Source: DATFES01 sp035457725
GTDB taxonomy: Bacteria > Pseudomonadota > Alphaproteobacteria > CACIAM-22H2
Reading direction: 5' to 3'
NCBI GenBank assembly: GCA_035457725.1
Contig: DATIBC010000097.1
Location: 1-64,000 of the forward strand
DNA: 64,000 nt
Part shown: one piece after another, positions 1-9,624 of the stretch
How positions within the stretch are numbered: the stretch's first letter is position 1
Layout: the number at the start of each line of letters is the position of its first letter
Program-made: the position numbers and the translations under genes
Notes under the pieces: generated by a model
Seen by the model: the letters and a program-made list of their open reading frames with translations, nothing else
The model's database searches: none
Told to the model about the DNA's origin: nothing

Positions 1-24
1 CACCGTGCCAATCAACGTCGCCAT
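1..24 (-). CDS. 5' end of an unidentified gene leaving the window
   Basis: An ATG on the minus strand at 24-22 opens a frame reading MATLIGTV to the edge of the window. A GAGG ribosome-binding sequence lies 8 nt upstream (33-36). Eight residues are too few to name a product. It would be divergent from the penicillin-binding protein gene, with about 184 nt between them. Confidence 0.35.
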
Positions 25-208
25 GGTGTCGTCCTCAGTTCAAGCGTGGTTCGAGCGAACGCGCGCCCCGGCCGCGCGAGCGACATCCATAACGCGGCAA
101 TAGAGAGAAAGTCCAATCATCGGTTGTCTAAACTTCGATCGAACTGGCCCGCTCTTCTCTGCAAGGGCCGTCTAGCCGTCGCCACAATCGGCTGCTAAAC
201 AGCCAATC

Positions 209-2275
209 GTGGCCCAACGAAACCCCATCGAGTCGCGCGACCGGCGAACCGAGCCGCGCTTTGGGCGCGGCGGCTTGCGCGCCCACCGCCCTGCGCCTCC
301 GCCTGCGCCGCCGTCGCGCCGGGCCGCGCATTCGTGGCGTCGACGCGCATTTATGTTCCTCGTCAAGTGGAGCCTCGTCGCCGGCCTGTGGGCATTGCTC
401 GCGATCACCGGCGTCATCGCCTGGCACGCCTGGGACTTGCCCGATACGCGCGGCATCGCCGAGTTCAACCGGCGACCCGGCCTTACCTTCGTCGCCGCCG
501 ACGGCCAGACCATTGGCGCTTACGGCGACATTTACGGCGGGCTGGTCGAGCTCGACGAGATGCCGCGATGGCTGCCGCAGGCAGTTCTGGCCACCGAGGA
601 CCGGCGGTTCTACAGCCATTTCGGCCTCGACCCCATCGGCTTGTTGCGCGCCGCGTACGTCAATCTGCTAACCGGACGAATCGTTCAAGGCGGCAGCACC
701 ATCACCCAGCAACTCGCCAAGAACGTTTTCCTTACCCACGAGCGAACCGTGGGACGGAAGATCCAAGAGACGATTCTTGCATTGTGGCTCGAGCACAATT
801 TCAGCAAGGACCAGATTCTCACCATCTATCTCAATCGCGTCTATCTCGGCGCCGGTACCTATGGCGTCGAGGCCGCAGCGCGGCGCTACTTCGGAAAATC
901 GGCGCGGCATCTCGGCCGCTACGAGGCGGCGGTCATCGCCGGGCTGCTCAAGGCGCCGTCGCGGTTCGCGCCGACCGCTGATCTCGCGCGTGCCCGCGCG
1001 CGCGGACTCGAGGTGCTCGATCGTATGGTCGATGCCGGATACATGAGCCAGCAGGACGCCGCCACGGCAAGGCGCGAGCCGATTCGCCTCGCCGGCGGCG
1101 CCACCGCGCAGGGCGCCCGCTACTTCACCGACTGGCTCGTCGACCAAGTACCGAGCTTCGTCGGTTTCGTGCAGCGCGATCTCGTCATCGTCACCACGCT
1201 TGATCCGCATCTCCAGCAAGTCGCCGAGAAGGTCGTCGAACAAGCGCTCGCCAAGGACGGCGCCAAAGGGGACATCAGCCAGGCGGCGTTGGTCGCAATG
1301 ACGCCGACTGGCGCCGTCAAGGCGATGGTCGGCGGCCGCGATTATGGCGAGAGCCAATACAATCGCGCCGCCGTCGCCCGCCGTCAGCCGGGCTCGACGT
1401 TCAAGCCTTTCGTCTTCCTTGCCGGCATCGAGGCCGGCCTGACGCCCGACGATCGCGTTTCCGATGCGCCGATCACCATCGGCCGCTGGAGTCCACGCAA
1501 CTTCGACGATACGCAGCGCGGCGAGATCACGCTGCGCGAGGCCTTGGCGCGCTCGGTCAACACGGCCACCGTCCGCGTGGCCCAGCAGGCCGGCATCGAC
1601 CGCCTGATCGCCACCGCCCGCCGCATGGGTCTCAATGGTGAACTGCGCCGCGACTTCGCGACCGCGCTCGGCGCCAGCGAAACTTCGCTCATCGAACTTA
1701 CCTCAGCATTCGCGCCGTTCGCCAACGGCGGCAACGGCGTGCTGCCCTACGCCATTGCCGAGATCAAGGATAGCAACGGCCGCGTGCTTTATCGCCGCGC
1801 CGGTACTGGGCCCGGCCAGGTCGTCCAGCCGGGTCCGCTGGCCGACATGACCGACATGCTGACCGCCGTCGTGCAGCGCGGCACTGGCCGCGCCGCCCAG
1901 CTCGACCGCCCGGTCGGTGGCAAGACCGGAACCAGCCAAGATTTTCGCGACGCATGGTTCGTCGGCTACACGGCCGATTACATCGCGGGCGTTTGGATGG
2001 GCAACGATGACGGCGCGCCGATGGATCGCATCACCGGTGGCAGCCTGCCGGCGCGAACCTGGCGCACCTTCATGACCGAGGCGCACAAGGGCTTGCCGGT
2101 GCGCGACTTCGCCGCGACTCCCGTCGCGGCGGGCGGGTTCGATTTCAATCGCTTGATCGATTCGCTCTTTCGCGGCGATCGCGGCCCAACTCCACCACCC
2201 GATTTGCCAGCGCCGGCGCGCCAGCGATTGACACCCAACGACCCGGCCAACCGCCCCGGTGCGCCGCCGATGTAG
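209..2275 (+). CDS. class A penicillin-binding protein (PBP1A-like transglycosylase/transpeptidase)
   Basis: Bifunctional peptidoglycan synthase that polymerises lipid II and cross-links stem peptides on the periplasmic face of the inner membrane. The 688-residue protein has an Arg/Pro-rich cytoplasmic tail, one membrane anchor at about 48-75, a GT51 transglycosylase domain (EDRRFYSH at 130-137, GGSTITQQLAKN near 161-172) and a transpeptidase domain with STFK (Ser396 nucleophile, Lys399), SVN (449-451) and KTG (572-574). All catalytic motifs are intact. The GTG start was kept because the basic tail before the anchor is usual in the family; the next ATG, at 353, would begin right at the anchor. 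The C-terminus is Pro-rich. Which PBP1 paralogue it is (mrcA, pbpC or another) cannot be settled here. Confidence 0.93.
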   Translation: MAQRNPIESRDRRTEPRFGRGGLRAHRPAPPPAPPSRRAAHSWRRRAFMFLVKWSLVAGLWALLAITGVIAWHAWDLPDTRGIAEFNRRPGLTFVAADGQTIGAYGDIYGGLVELDEMPRWLPQAVLATEDRRFYSHFGLDPIGLLRAAYVNLLTGRIVQGGSTITQQLAKNVFLTHERTVGRKIQETILALWLEHNFSKDQILTIYLNRVYLGAGTYGVEAAARRYFGKSARHLGRYEAAVIAGLLKAPSRFAPTADLARARARGLEVLDRMVDAGYMSQQDAATARREPIRLAGGATAQGARYFTDWLVDQVPSFVGFVQRDLVIVTTLDPHLQQVAEKVVEQALAKDGAKGDISQAALVAMTPTGAVKAMVGGRDYGESQYNRAAVARRQPGSTFKPFVFLAGIEAGLTPDDRVSDAPITIGRWSPRNFDDTQRGEITLREALARSVNTATVRVAQQAGIDRLIATARRMGLNGELRRDFATALGASETSLIELTSAFAPFANGGNGVLPYAIAEIKDSNGRVLYRRAGTGPGQVVQPGPLADMTDMLTAVVQRGTGRAAQLDRPVGGKTGTSQDFRDAWFVGYTADYIAGVWMGNDDGAPMDRITGGSLPARTWRTFMTEAHKGLPVRDFAATPVAAGGFDFNRLIDSLFRGDRGPTPPPDLPAPARQRLTPNDPANRPGAPPM

Positions 2276-2281
2276 GCCGGC

Positions 2282-3508
2282 TCAGCGCCCGCGCGCCGCG
2301 GTACGCACCAGCGCAAAATAAGTTACGACCGTGGCGACAGCCGCCATCAGGATCAACGTCGCCATTGGCCGCGCCGTGCCATCGTGGAGGTGTCCGACCG
2401 CGATTCCGAGCAGCGAGGCGACCCCCATCTGCAAGAAGCCGGTGAGCGCCGAAGCGGCTCCTGCCATTTGCGGGAACGGGCCGAGCGCACCGGCATTAGC
2501 GTTGGGCAACACGATACCCATGCCGGCCATGTAAACGACCATGGGCAGCGTGATGAGTATCGCGCCGCTGTAGCCACGGGGCGCCAGGCCGAGCCATGCC
2601 AGCCCCGCCATGCTCGCTCCGCCGGCGAGGCTCACCAGCGCCCCGGCGAGCACCATGCGCTCGATCCCGAGCTTGAGCGTCAGCTTGGCGGCGATCTGCG
2701 TCCCGGCGATGAAACCGAGCACCGCGCCGCCGAAGAAGAAGCCGAAATGCGCCGCGCCGACGCCGTAGCCGTCGATCAGCACGAACGACGATCCGGAGAT
2801 GAAGGCGAACAAGCCCGAATAGGAGAACGTCACGCACAATGCATAGCCGACGAACTCGCGATGCGCGATGAGCGCCCGGTAGTTGGCGACGAGGCGCAGC
2901 AGGTTGAGTGCGTTCGTTTCGCGCCAGCGGTTGCTTTCCTCGAGTCCACGCCACACGCCGACGAGCACGGCCGCGCCGAACAGCGCCAGGAGCACGAAAT
3001 TCCAGCGCCATCCGAACCATTCGACGATGAACCCGCCAAGCACCGGTCCGATCGCCGGCAGCAGCCCCATGGCCGAGCCGATCAGCGCCAGCATCCGCGC
3101 CGCCCGCTCGCGGCCGTAGATGTCGCGAACCACCGCGCGGCCAACGACGACGCCGGCGCAGGCGCCGATCGCTTGCACCGTACGCGCGCCAATGAGCGAC
3201 TCGATCGAGGGCGCCAACGCGCATGCGGCGGCGGCAAGCGTGTAGGTGGCCGCTCCGGCAATCAGCACCGGACGGCGGCCAAAGCGGTCGGAAACCGGCC
3301 CAATGGCGAGTTGCGCCAGCGCGAACCCGGCAAGAAATGCCGACAGCGTAAGCTGCGTCGCCGCAGTGTCGGCGCCGAGATCGTCGCCGATCGCCGGCAG
3401 CGAGGGCAAATAGAGATCGGTCGAGATGGCGCCGAGCGCCACGAGGCCGATGAGTATCGCCGTCGTGCCGCGCGATTCCGGCGCGTATCGCGCGCTCCGG
3501 TTCATCAA
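2282..3508 (-). CDS. Bcr/CflA-type MFS drug efflux transporter (copy 2 of tandem pair)
   Basis: Proton-driven inner-membrane exporter of the 12-helix DHA1 group; substrate unknown, with drugs such as bicyclomycin or chloramphenicol typical for the family. The 408-residue protein starts with STDLYLPSLP (29-38), the hallmark of the first helix in Bcr/CflA proteins, and carries MFS motif A, GPVSDRFGRRP, at 70-80. It lies 25 nt downstream of a second transporter of the same family (4790-3534), so the two are probably co-transcribed paralogues from an old duplication. It converges on the PBP gene with 6 nt between stops. Confidence 0.88.
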   Translation of the reverse strand: MMNRSARYAPESRGTTAILIGLVALGAISTDLYLPSLPAIGDDLGADTAATQLTLSAFLAGFALAQLAIGPVSDRFGRRPVLIAGAATYTLAAAACALAPSIESLIGARTVQAIGACAGVVVGRAVVRDIYGRERAARMLALIGSAMGLLPAIGPVLGGFIVEWFGWRWNFVLLALFGAAVLVGVWRGLEESNRWRETNALNLLRLVANYRALIAHREFVGYALCVTFSYSGLFAFISGSSFVLIDGYGVGAAHFGFFFGGAVLGFIAGTQIAAKLTLKLGIERMVLAGALVSLAGGASMAGLAWLGLAPRGYSGAILITLPMVVYMAGMGIVLPNANAGALGPFPQMAGAASALTGFLQMGVASLLGIAVGHLHDGTARPMATLILMAAVATVVTYFALVRTAARGR

Positions 3509-3533
3509 GAAGGAGTCGCCGCCCGGCGCGCCT

Positions 3534-4790
3534 TCATCCCGGTGAGCGATCGACGGCCCGCCACAGATTGGCGCAGGCGAGCGCGCCGATGCCGCCCATC
3601 AAGCACATCGTCGCCGCCATCGGCACGGCGGTTCCGTCGTAGAGCACACCTACAAGGGCCGAGCCGAGCGCGGCGACGCCCATCTGGGCGAAACCCAGCA
3701 TCGCCGAGGCGGCGCCGGCCATCATCGGGAACGGCGCCATCGCCCCCGAAAGCGCGCTCGGCAGGGCGATCGCGAAGCCGAACATGAACAGGATGATCGG
3801 GCCCATCACCGTCGCAATGGTGAGCGTCTCGGTGAGCGCGGCGAACAGGCCCAACAGGCTGGCCAGCGTCTGCAAGGCGAGCCCCACCGCCACCATGTGC
3901 TCGCCATGCACGCGCGGCGCCAGGCGCGAGGCGGTGAGCGAGCCCGAGAGATATCCGACGACGATTAGAACGAAGACGCTGCCGAACACGTCCGGCGCCA
4001 AGCCGACGATTTCGATGAGGACGAAGGGCAGGCCGGTGACGAAGGCGAACATCGCGCCAAAGCACGAGCCGACGATCGCCATGTAGTTGCGAAATGTACG
4101 ATGGGTAACGAGCGACCAGTAGTTTCGCGCAAGGCGCGACGGGGCGGTGGCCCCGGGATCGGGCCGCTTCAGGCTCTCCTCGAGGCGCAGCGACGCCACC
4201 GCCGCCACGCAGACGCCGAAGACGGCCAGCGCGACGAAGCTCGCCCGCCAATCGAACCAGACCTGAAGCTTGCCGCCGATGATCGGCCCCAGCGCCGGAG
4301 ATAACGCCATGGCGACGCCGATGAAGGCGAGCACGCGCGCACCTTCGGCACGATCGTAGCGATCGCGCACGACGGCGCGCGCGATCGCAGGTCCCGCGCA
4401 GGCGCCGGCGCCTTGGATCGCCCGGCTGACGATCAATGCCGACAGCGAGGTCGCCAGACCGCAAGCGACGGTGCCGACGAGAAAGATTGCCAGGCCGGTG
4501 AACAATACCGGACGGCGCCCGAAACGATCCGAGACCGGACCATACAGAAGTTGGGCCAATGCGTAGGTGAACAAGAACGCCGTCATCGTCATCTTCACCT
4601 CGGCCGGGTCGGCGGCCAGGGCATCGGAGAGCGAGGGCAGCGAGGGGATGTAGAGCGACGTCGAAAGCTGCGCCACCATCACCAGCGAGGTGAGCAGCAC
4701 GATCGAGCCTACGGCGGCACGAACGGGGGTTGCGCGATGGGGCAAGCTCGATACGCCCAGGCGGCGATCTTGAGATGTGGCGTCGTTCAC
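3534..4790 (-). CDS. Bcr/CflA-type MFS drug efflux transporter (copy 1 of tandem pair)
   Basis: A 418-residue 12-helix MFS exporter of the Bcr/CflA group with LYIPSLPSL in the first helix (46-54) and motif A GPVSDRFGRRP at 84-94. First gene of a two-gene minus-strand unit with the transporter at 3508-2282. The second half keeps the PMMAGAASA segment shared with the neighbour. The 5' region (4791-4865) is short, so the promoter must lie within about 75 nt before the start. Substrate cannot be read from sequence. Confidence 0.88.
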   Translation of the reverse strand: MNDATSQDRRLGVSSLPHRATPVRAAVGSIVLLTSLVMVAQLSTSLYIPSLPSLSDALAADPAEVKMTMTAFLFTYALAQLLYGPVSDRFGRRPVLFTGLAIFLVGTVACGLATSLSALIVSRAIQGAGACAGPAIARAVVRDRYDRAEGARVLAFIGVAMALSPALGPIIGGKLQVWFDWRASFVALAVFGVCVAAVASLRLEESLKRPDPGATAPSRLARNYWSLVTHRTFRNYMAIVGSCFGAMFAFVTGLPFVLIEIVGLAPDVFGSVFVLIVVGYLSGSLTASRLAPRVHGEHMVAVGLALQTLASLLGLFAALTETLTIATVMGPIILFMFGFAIALPSALSGAMAPFPMMAGAASAMLGFAQMGVAALGSALVGVLYDGTAVPMAATMCLMGGIGALACANLWRAVDRSPG

Positions 4791-4865
4791 GGCATTCGCC
4801 GGCTGGTAGACCGCCTAGCGAGAATGGATGGATAAGTTTATGCCCTGTTCTATCTAAAAAATCCA

Positions 4866-5672
4866 TTACCCGTATCGCAGCAGGCGCGGGCCATTGATCC
4901 GCAGCCACGCGCGCGGCCCGCTTGTGTCGCCGGCGAGCCGTTCGACCAGCCGCCAGAAACGCGCGCCATGATTGAGCTCGACCAGGTGCGCCACTTCGTG
5001 CGCGACGACATAATCGAGGACGGCTGGCGGGGCGAGGACGAGACGCCAGGAAAAGGCGATCGTCGCGCTGGCCGAACAGCTTCCCCAGCGCGTCCTGGGA
5101 TCGCCAAGACGGATCGAGGCGACGCGGCGCTCGACTTTACTGGCGGCGATCCGGGTGCGTTCCCACAACACGCCACGCGCCTCGCGCGTCAACCAGTCGC
5201 GCACGCGCCGCGCCAGGTGCTCGGGCCGCCCGGCGACCACGAGCGCGTCGCCGTCGCGGCGCGCGGGACCTCTGGCATGCGGGTCGTGGCGGATCACGAC
5301 GTTCTCGCCAAGGACGGGAAGCACGGCGCCGTGGGCGAAGGCGACGCGCGGCGGGACCTGCGCCAATCGTCTGGAGATCCATACGGCACGCGAGGCGGCG
5401 AAGCGCAATCCCGTGGCAAGCGAGGTTCGCCACGGCAACACGAGCTCGACCTCGGCCGCCGCCGGATCGACGCGCAGCGCCACACGCCGCGCGCGATTCG
5501 AACGGCGCACGGCGAGCATAATCTCGCGATCGGCGAGCGCCAACGCCACGCCGTGTGCGATCGGCTGCGAGTCGAGGTCGATGCGGCGAACCACGCCCGA
5601 CTTGATACGCGCCGCGCCCGCGTCGGCGCAAGCCTTGCCGTCGGCGGCCGGCGCTCGCCATAATGCGCGCAC
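4866..5672 (-). CDS. YgjP-like (DUF45) M48-family metallopeptidase
   Basis: Probable zinc-dependent protein of the YgjP/DUF45 family, related to SprT and M48 peptidases; physiological role unclear. With the GTG start chosen here the protein is 268 residues. It has the family's RWGSC motif before the active site, then HEVAH at 225-229 with a third His at 235 (NHGARFW), matching the zinc site. The frame stays open to an ATG at 5771, but that would overlap the aldolase gene; a shorter GTG start at 5594 is also possible. None has a good ribosome-binding site, so the start is uncertain. It is divergent from the aldolase gene with only 22 nt between start codons. Confidence 0.8.
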   Translation of the reverse strand: MRALWRAPAADGKACADAGAARIKSGVVRRIDLDSQPIAHGVALALADREIMLAVRRSNRARRVALRVDPAAAEVELVLPWRTSLATGLRFAASRAVWISRRLAQVPPRVAFAHGAVLPVLGENVVIRHDPHARGPARRDGDALVVAGRPEHLARRVRDWLTREARGVLWERTRIAASKVERRVASIRLGDPRTRWGSCSASATIAFSWRLVLAPPAVLDYVVAHEVAHLVELNHGARFWRLVERLAGDTSGPRAWLRINGPRLLRYG

Positions 5673-5694
5673 TCGAATGGGGGGATGCGTTCCA

Positions 5695-6474
5695 ATGATG
5701 CGGACGAACACGCTCAAACGTCGGCTCGCCGCCGGCGGCAAGGCGTATGGGCTGTGGCTGCACAGCGCCAACGGGCTGGTCGCTGAAGCCGCCGCCGCCG
5801 CCGGCTATGACTATTTTTTCATCGACAACGAGCACGGGCCCGGCGAACTCGATGAAACCGTTCGCCTGCTGCAGTTCTTCGATGCGCGCGGCACTCCGGC
5901 GGTGGTGCGCGTCGCCTGGAAGGACCCGGTGATCTTGAAGCGGGTGCTCGACGCAGGCGCGCAATCGGTCATGATCCCGACCGTCGAAACGGCGGACGAG
6001 GCGCGCGCGGCGGTGGCGGCGTGCCGCTTCCCGCCGCGCGGCATTCGCGGATTTGGCCCATGGCGCGAGATCGCGCTCGGCGCCGACCTCGCCGAATACG
6101 GCCAGCGCGCGCACGAAGAGCTGCTGATCATCTGCCAAATCGAGACGGTCAAAGCGCTGGCCAACATCGAGGCGATCGCGGCGGTCGACGGCGTCGACGT
6201 GCTGTTCATCGGCCCCAACGATTTGTCCGGATCGCTCGGCAGATTTCGCGAGTTCGAGCATCCCGACGTCGTCGGCGCGATCGAGCGCGCGTTCCAGGCG
6301 ATCCGGCGCGCCGGCAAGCCGGTCGGGATCGTGCCCTTCGGCGCGTTCGGCGCCGCCGATCTGCTGCGCGCCGGTTATGCGATGCTCGCCTCGGCGAGCG
6401 ATCTGGCGCTGGTCGCGGCGGCGGCACGCGAGGACGTGCGATCGGTCAGCGCCGCGCTCGGCGGCGGCGCTTGA
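5695..6474 (+). CDS. HpcH/HpaI family class II aldolase
   Basis: Metal-dependent aldolase that cleaves or forms 2-keto acids such as 4-hydroxy-2-ketoheptanedioate or 2-keto-3-deoxy sugar acids, giving pyruvate. The 259-residue protein has the phosphoenolpyruvate-mutase-like barrel with the catalytic His in DNEHGP, the Arg in VVRVAW, and the metal-binding Glu and Asp in CQIET and VDVLFIGPNDLSG. Two ATGs in tandem (5695, 5698) follow a GGGGGA at 5679-5684. Downstream lies a carboxylate transporter, suggesting a catabolic role, though no degradation operon is visible to fix the substrate. Confidence 0.88.
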   Translation: MMRTNTLKRRLAAGGKAYGLWLHSANGLVAEAAAAAGYDYFFIDNEHGPGELDETVRLLQFFDARGTPAVVRVAWKDPVILKRVLDAGAQSVMIPTVETADEARAAVAACRFPPRGIRGFGPWREIALGADLAEYGQRAHEELLIICQIETVKALANIEAIAAVDGVDVLFIGPNDLSGSLGRFREFEHPDVVGAIERAFQAIRRAGKPVGIVPFGAFGAADLLRAGYAMLASASDLALVAAAAREDVRSVSAALGGGA

Positions 6475-6595
6475 AGCTGGCCGTTCGGCTGTACCATAAT
6501 CGGCGATAATCAGAGAGAAATCGGCCCCGGCCGAAGGAAATTTCGTGCGATCGCCGGTAACGCTGGCGATCCTAACCCAGGGAGGAACCCGACGA

Positions 6596-7582
6596 ATGCT
6601 CAAGCGTAGGACGTTTCTTGCTTCGGCGGCGGCCGCTTCGGCGGTCGCTGGACTCGGCGTGCGGCCGGCTGGCGCGCAAGCAGCATGGCCGACGCGGCCG
6701 GTGACGGTCGTCGTGCCGTGGGGTGCGGGCGGCGGCACCGACGCCACGGCGCGCATCGTCGCGGCCCTGCTCGAAAAGGAGTTCGGCCAACCGTTCAACG
6801 TCGTCAATCGCACCGGCGGCAGCGGTGTCGTCGGTCACTCGGCGATCGCCACCGCAGCACCCGACGGCTACACCATCGGCATGATCACGGTCGAGATCGG
6901 CATGATGCATTGGCAAGGGCTGACCGATCTCAAGGGCACCAGCTACACGCCGCTGGCGTTGATGAACTCCGACCCGCCGGGCGTCCAGGTCAAGTCCGAC
7001 TCGCCGTATAAAGACCTCAAGGAGCTGGTCGCGGCAATCAAGCCCAGCCCGGGAAAATTCAAGGCCTCGGGCACCGGCCAAGGCGGTATTTGGCATCTGG
7101 CGCTCGCCGGCTGGCTGCAGGCGATGGGGCTCAAGCCCGATCATGTGCCGTGGGTGCCGTCGAACGGCGCCGCCCCGGCGATGCAGGATCTGGCGGCGGG
7201 CGGCATCGATATCGTCACCTGTTCGGTGCCGGAAGCGCGCGCCATGCTCGACGCCGGCAAGGCGCGCAGCCTCGCCGTCATGTCGCCCGAGCGCAACCCG
7301 CAATTCCCCAACGTCCCGACGCTCAAGGAAGAGCTTGGCATCGACTGGACGCTTGCCGCTTGGCGCGGCATCGCCGGACCCAAGGGAATGCCGCAAGCAG
7401 CCACCGACAAGCTGGTCCCGGCGCTGAAGAAAGTCTGGGACAGCAAGGATTTCAAGGATTTCATGACCAGCCGGGGCTTCGGCATGGTGTGGGGCGACCC
7501 AGGCAGGTTCGCCAGCTTCATGGCCGAGGATGACGCCAAAATGGGCAACGTGATGAAGGGCGTCGGACTCGCCAAAACTTGA
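6596..7582 (+). CDS. tripartite tricarboxylate transporter substrate-binding protein (Bug/TctC family)
   Basis: Periplasmic receptor that delivers a carboxylate or related small acid to the TctA/TctB membrane complex encoded just downstream. The 328-residue protein begins MLKRRTFLASAAAA, a twin-arginine-like export signal ending near GAQAA, and continues with WPTRPVTVVVPWGAGGGTD, the classic first strand and ligand loop of Bug proteins. The ATG at 6596 has GGAGG about 10 nt upstream; the frame extends to a GTG at 6545, but that would bury the signal peptide. A strong hairpin follows the stop (7590-7620). Confidence 0.92.
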   Translation: MLKRRTFLASAAAASAVAGLGVRPAGAQAAWPTRPVTVVVPWGAGGGTDATARIVAALLEKEFGQPFNVVNRTGGSGVVGHSAIATAAPDGYTIGMITVEIGMMHWQGLTDLKGTSYTPLALMNSDPPGVQVKSDSPYKDLKELVAAIKPSPGKFKASGTGQGGIWHLALAGWLQAMGLKPDHVPWVPSNGAAPAMQDLAAGGIDIVTCSVPEARAMLDAGKARSLAVMSPERNPQFPNVPTLKEELGIDWTLAAWRGIAGPKGMPQAATDKLVPALKKVWDSKDFKDFMTSRGFGMVWGDPGRFASFMAEDDAKMGNVMKGVGLAKT

Positions 7583-7589
7583 CCATCGA

Positions 7590-7620
7590 GGGCCGGACGA
7601 GCGCGACGTTCGTCCGGCCC
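7590..7620 (+). terminator. intercistronic hairpin between binding-protein and tctB genes
   Basis: Perfect 10-bp inverted repeat GGGCCGGACG / CGTCCGGCCC (7590-7599 with 7611-7620), loop of 11 nt, no T tract. Hairpins at this place in transporter operons usually protect the upstream mRNA or cause partial termination, so the receptor is made in excess over the permease. That role is inferred. Confidence 0.6.
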
Positions 7621-7648
7621 GTTACCCTGGCCCGGCCGGAGCGACGTC

Positions 7649-8122
7649 ATGCGCATCAATGACGCGGTGATCGGCGCGCTGCTCATCGCGTTCGCGGCCG
7701 TGATGATCCATCACACCGGAACCTTTCCCTCCTTCCCCGGACAAAAATACGGGCCGGCGCTGTTCCCGACCCTCATCGGGTTGGGCTTCATCGGCACGGG
7801 CGGGATCTTGATCTGGCGCGGCGTGCGCGAGCGCGCGGGAACGCCATGGATCGAGTTCGCGCCATGGACGCGCGAGGCGCATCGACTGGGCGGCTTCGTC
7901 CTCGTTCTGGCGTCGATCATCGCCTACATACTGGCGGCCGAATCGATCGGATTCTTGGCCGCATGCTTCGTCATTCTCTTCGTGCTGATGACGTGGCTCG
8001 GCGAGGTGGCATGGCGCGCCGGGCTGATCGCCGTCGCCATGACGCTGCTCATCGACTGGTTCTTCGGCGATCTCATGCGCGTGCCGCTGCCGCGCGGCCT
8101 GCTCAACCTGCTGAGCGCGTAG
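7649..8122 (+). CDS. tctB: tripartite tricarboxylate transporter small membrane subunit TctB
   Basis: Small membrane subunit of a TctCBA-type secondary transporter. The 157-residue protein has four predicted membrane helices, begins MRINDAVIGALLIAFA and has the FPGQKYGPALFPTLIG segment typical of TctB. Its stop is followed 2 nt later by the tctA start, so the two are translationally coupled. The ligand is not evident from sequence. Confidence 0.88.
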   Translation: MRINDAVIGALLIAFAAVMIHHTGTFPSFPGQKYGPALFPTLIGLGFIGTGGILIWRGVRERAGTPWIEFAPWTREAHRLGGFVLVLASIIAYILAAESIGFLAACFVILFVLMTWLGEVAWRAGLIAVAMTLLIDWFFGDLMRVPLPRGLLNLLSA

Positions 8123-8124
8123 CG

Positions 8125-9624
8125 ATGGAGCACATCGTCGCCGCGTTTGGACTGGTGCTCGACCCGTATGTGCTTCTGGTCATCGTGTTGTCGGCGCTGT
8201 TCGGAATTTTCGTCGGTGCGATTCCCGGCCTCACCGCGACGATGGCGACCGCGCTATTGGTGCCGGTGACGTTCTTCATGCCGCCGGTGCCGGCGCTGGC
8301 GGCAATCGTCACCGCGACGGCGATGGCGATCTTCGCTGGCGACATTCCGGGCGCGTTGCTGCGCATCCCGGGCACGCCCGCCTCGGCCGCCTATACCGAC
8401 GAGAGCTTCGCCATGACCAAGAAGGGCCAGGCGGAGCTCAATCTCGGCGTCAATCTGGTCTTCTCGGCCGCGGGCGGGTTCGTCGGCACGATCGTGCTGA
8501 TCACGGCGGCGCCGCTGCTGGCCGAGATCGCCATCAATTTCAGCTCGTTCGAGTATTTCTGGCTCGCCTGCCTCGGCCTCACCTGCGCCGTGTTCATCGC
8601 CACCGACGCGCCCTTGAAGGGCATTGTGTCGCTGCTGATCGGCCTGATGATCGCCGCCATCGGCATCGACGTGACGGCCGGCCATCCGCGCTTCACCTTC
8701 GGCAGCATCGAGTTGATGGCTGGCGTCAGCTTCATTCCGGCGATGATCGGCATGTTCGCCGTTTCCGAGGTGTTGCGCGGCGTCGTCGCCGGCGATCCGC
8801 ACGCCCGCATGGTGCAAGAGCGGATCGGCAACGTGTTCAAGGGGCTGGGCGCGGTCGCCGTGCGCTATTGGAAGAATTTCATTCGCGGCAGCGCGATTGG
8901 CGTCTTTATCGGCGCGCTTCCCGGCGCCGGCGCCGATATCGCGGCGTGGATTTCGTACGCGGTCAGCAAGCGCTTCTCGAAGGAGCCGGAGAAATTCGGC
9001 ACCGGACACATCGAAGGCGTGGTCGACGCCACTTCGGCCAACAATTCGGGCCTGAGCGCGGCATGGATTCCGGCGCTGGTGTTCGGTATCCCAGGCGATT
9101 CGATCACCGCGATCGTCATCGGCGTGCTCTACATGAAAGGCATGAACCCGGGTCCAACCGTGTTCTTGCAGAACCCGCAGCTTATTTACGCCGTGTTCAT
9201 CGCCTTCTTCATCGCCAATCTGATCATGGTGCCGCTCGGCTGGGGCGCGATCAAGCTGGCCAAGTACATCCTCAACGTGCCGCGCCGCGTGCTAATGCCG
9301 ATCATCCTGATGTTCTGCATCGTCGGCTCGTTCGCCATCACCAACAGCCCCTATGGCGTGATCGTCATGCTGATCATGGGCGTGCTCGGCTGGCTGATGG
9401 AGGAAAACGGCTTTCCGATCGCGCCGACCATCCTTGGCTTGGTGCTGGGGGAGCTGCTGGAGCAGAATTTCATGACTTCGATGATCAAGTCGGACGGCGT
9501 TCTGATCGCGTTCTTTTACCGGCCGATCGCCGCCACGCTCGGCGTCGTGACGTTGGTCGTATGGGCGCTTATGCTGTGGCGCGGTGTGCAGTTCGCAATG
9601 CGGCCGGTTCGCGCCGCGGCCTAG
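8125..9624 (+). CDS. tctA: tripartite tricarboxylate transporter large permease TctA
   Basis: Large membrane subunit (499 residues, about 10-12 helices) that carries the substrate across the inner membrane with ion symport. It has the family signatures GAIPGLTATMA near the N-terminus and the related GALPGAGADIAAW loop in the middle, the two inverted-repeat halves of TctA. The ATG at 8125, 2 nt after tctB, was chosen over the far upstream open frame, which lies inside tctB. Its stop overlaps the stop of the convergent methyltransferase gene by 4 nt. Confidence 0.92.
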   Translation: MEHIVAAFGLVLDPYVLLVIVLSALFGIFVGAIPGLTATMATALLVPVTFFMPPVPALAAIVTATAMAIFAGDIPGALLRIPGTPASAAYTDESFAMTKKGQAELNLGVNLVFSAAGGFVGTIVLITAAPLLAEIAINFSSFEYFWLACLGLTCAVFIATDAPLKGIVSLLIGLMIAAIGIDVTAGHPRFTFGSIELMAGVSFIPAMIGMFAVSEVLRGVVAGDPHARMVQERIGNVFKGLGAVAVRYWKNFIRGSAIGVFIGALPGAGADIAAWISYAVSKRFSKEPEKFGTGHIEGVVDATSANNSGLSAAWIPALVFGIPGDSITAIVIGVLYMKGMNPGPTVFLQNPQLIYAVFIAFFIANLIMVPLGWGAIKLAKYILNVPRRVLMPIILMFCIVGSFAITNSPYGVIVMLIMGVLGWLMEENGFPIAPTILGLVLGELLEQNFMTSMIKSDGVLIAFFYRPIAATLGVVTLVVWALMLWRGVQFAMRPVRAAA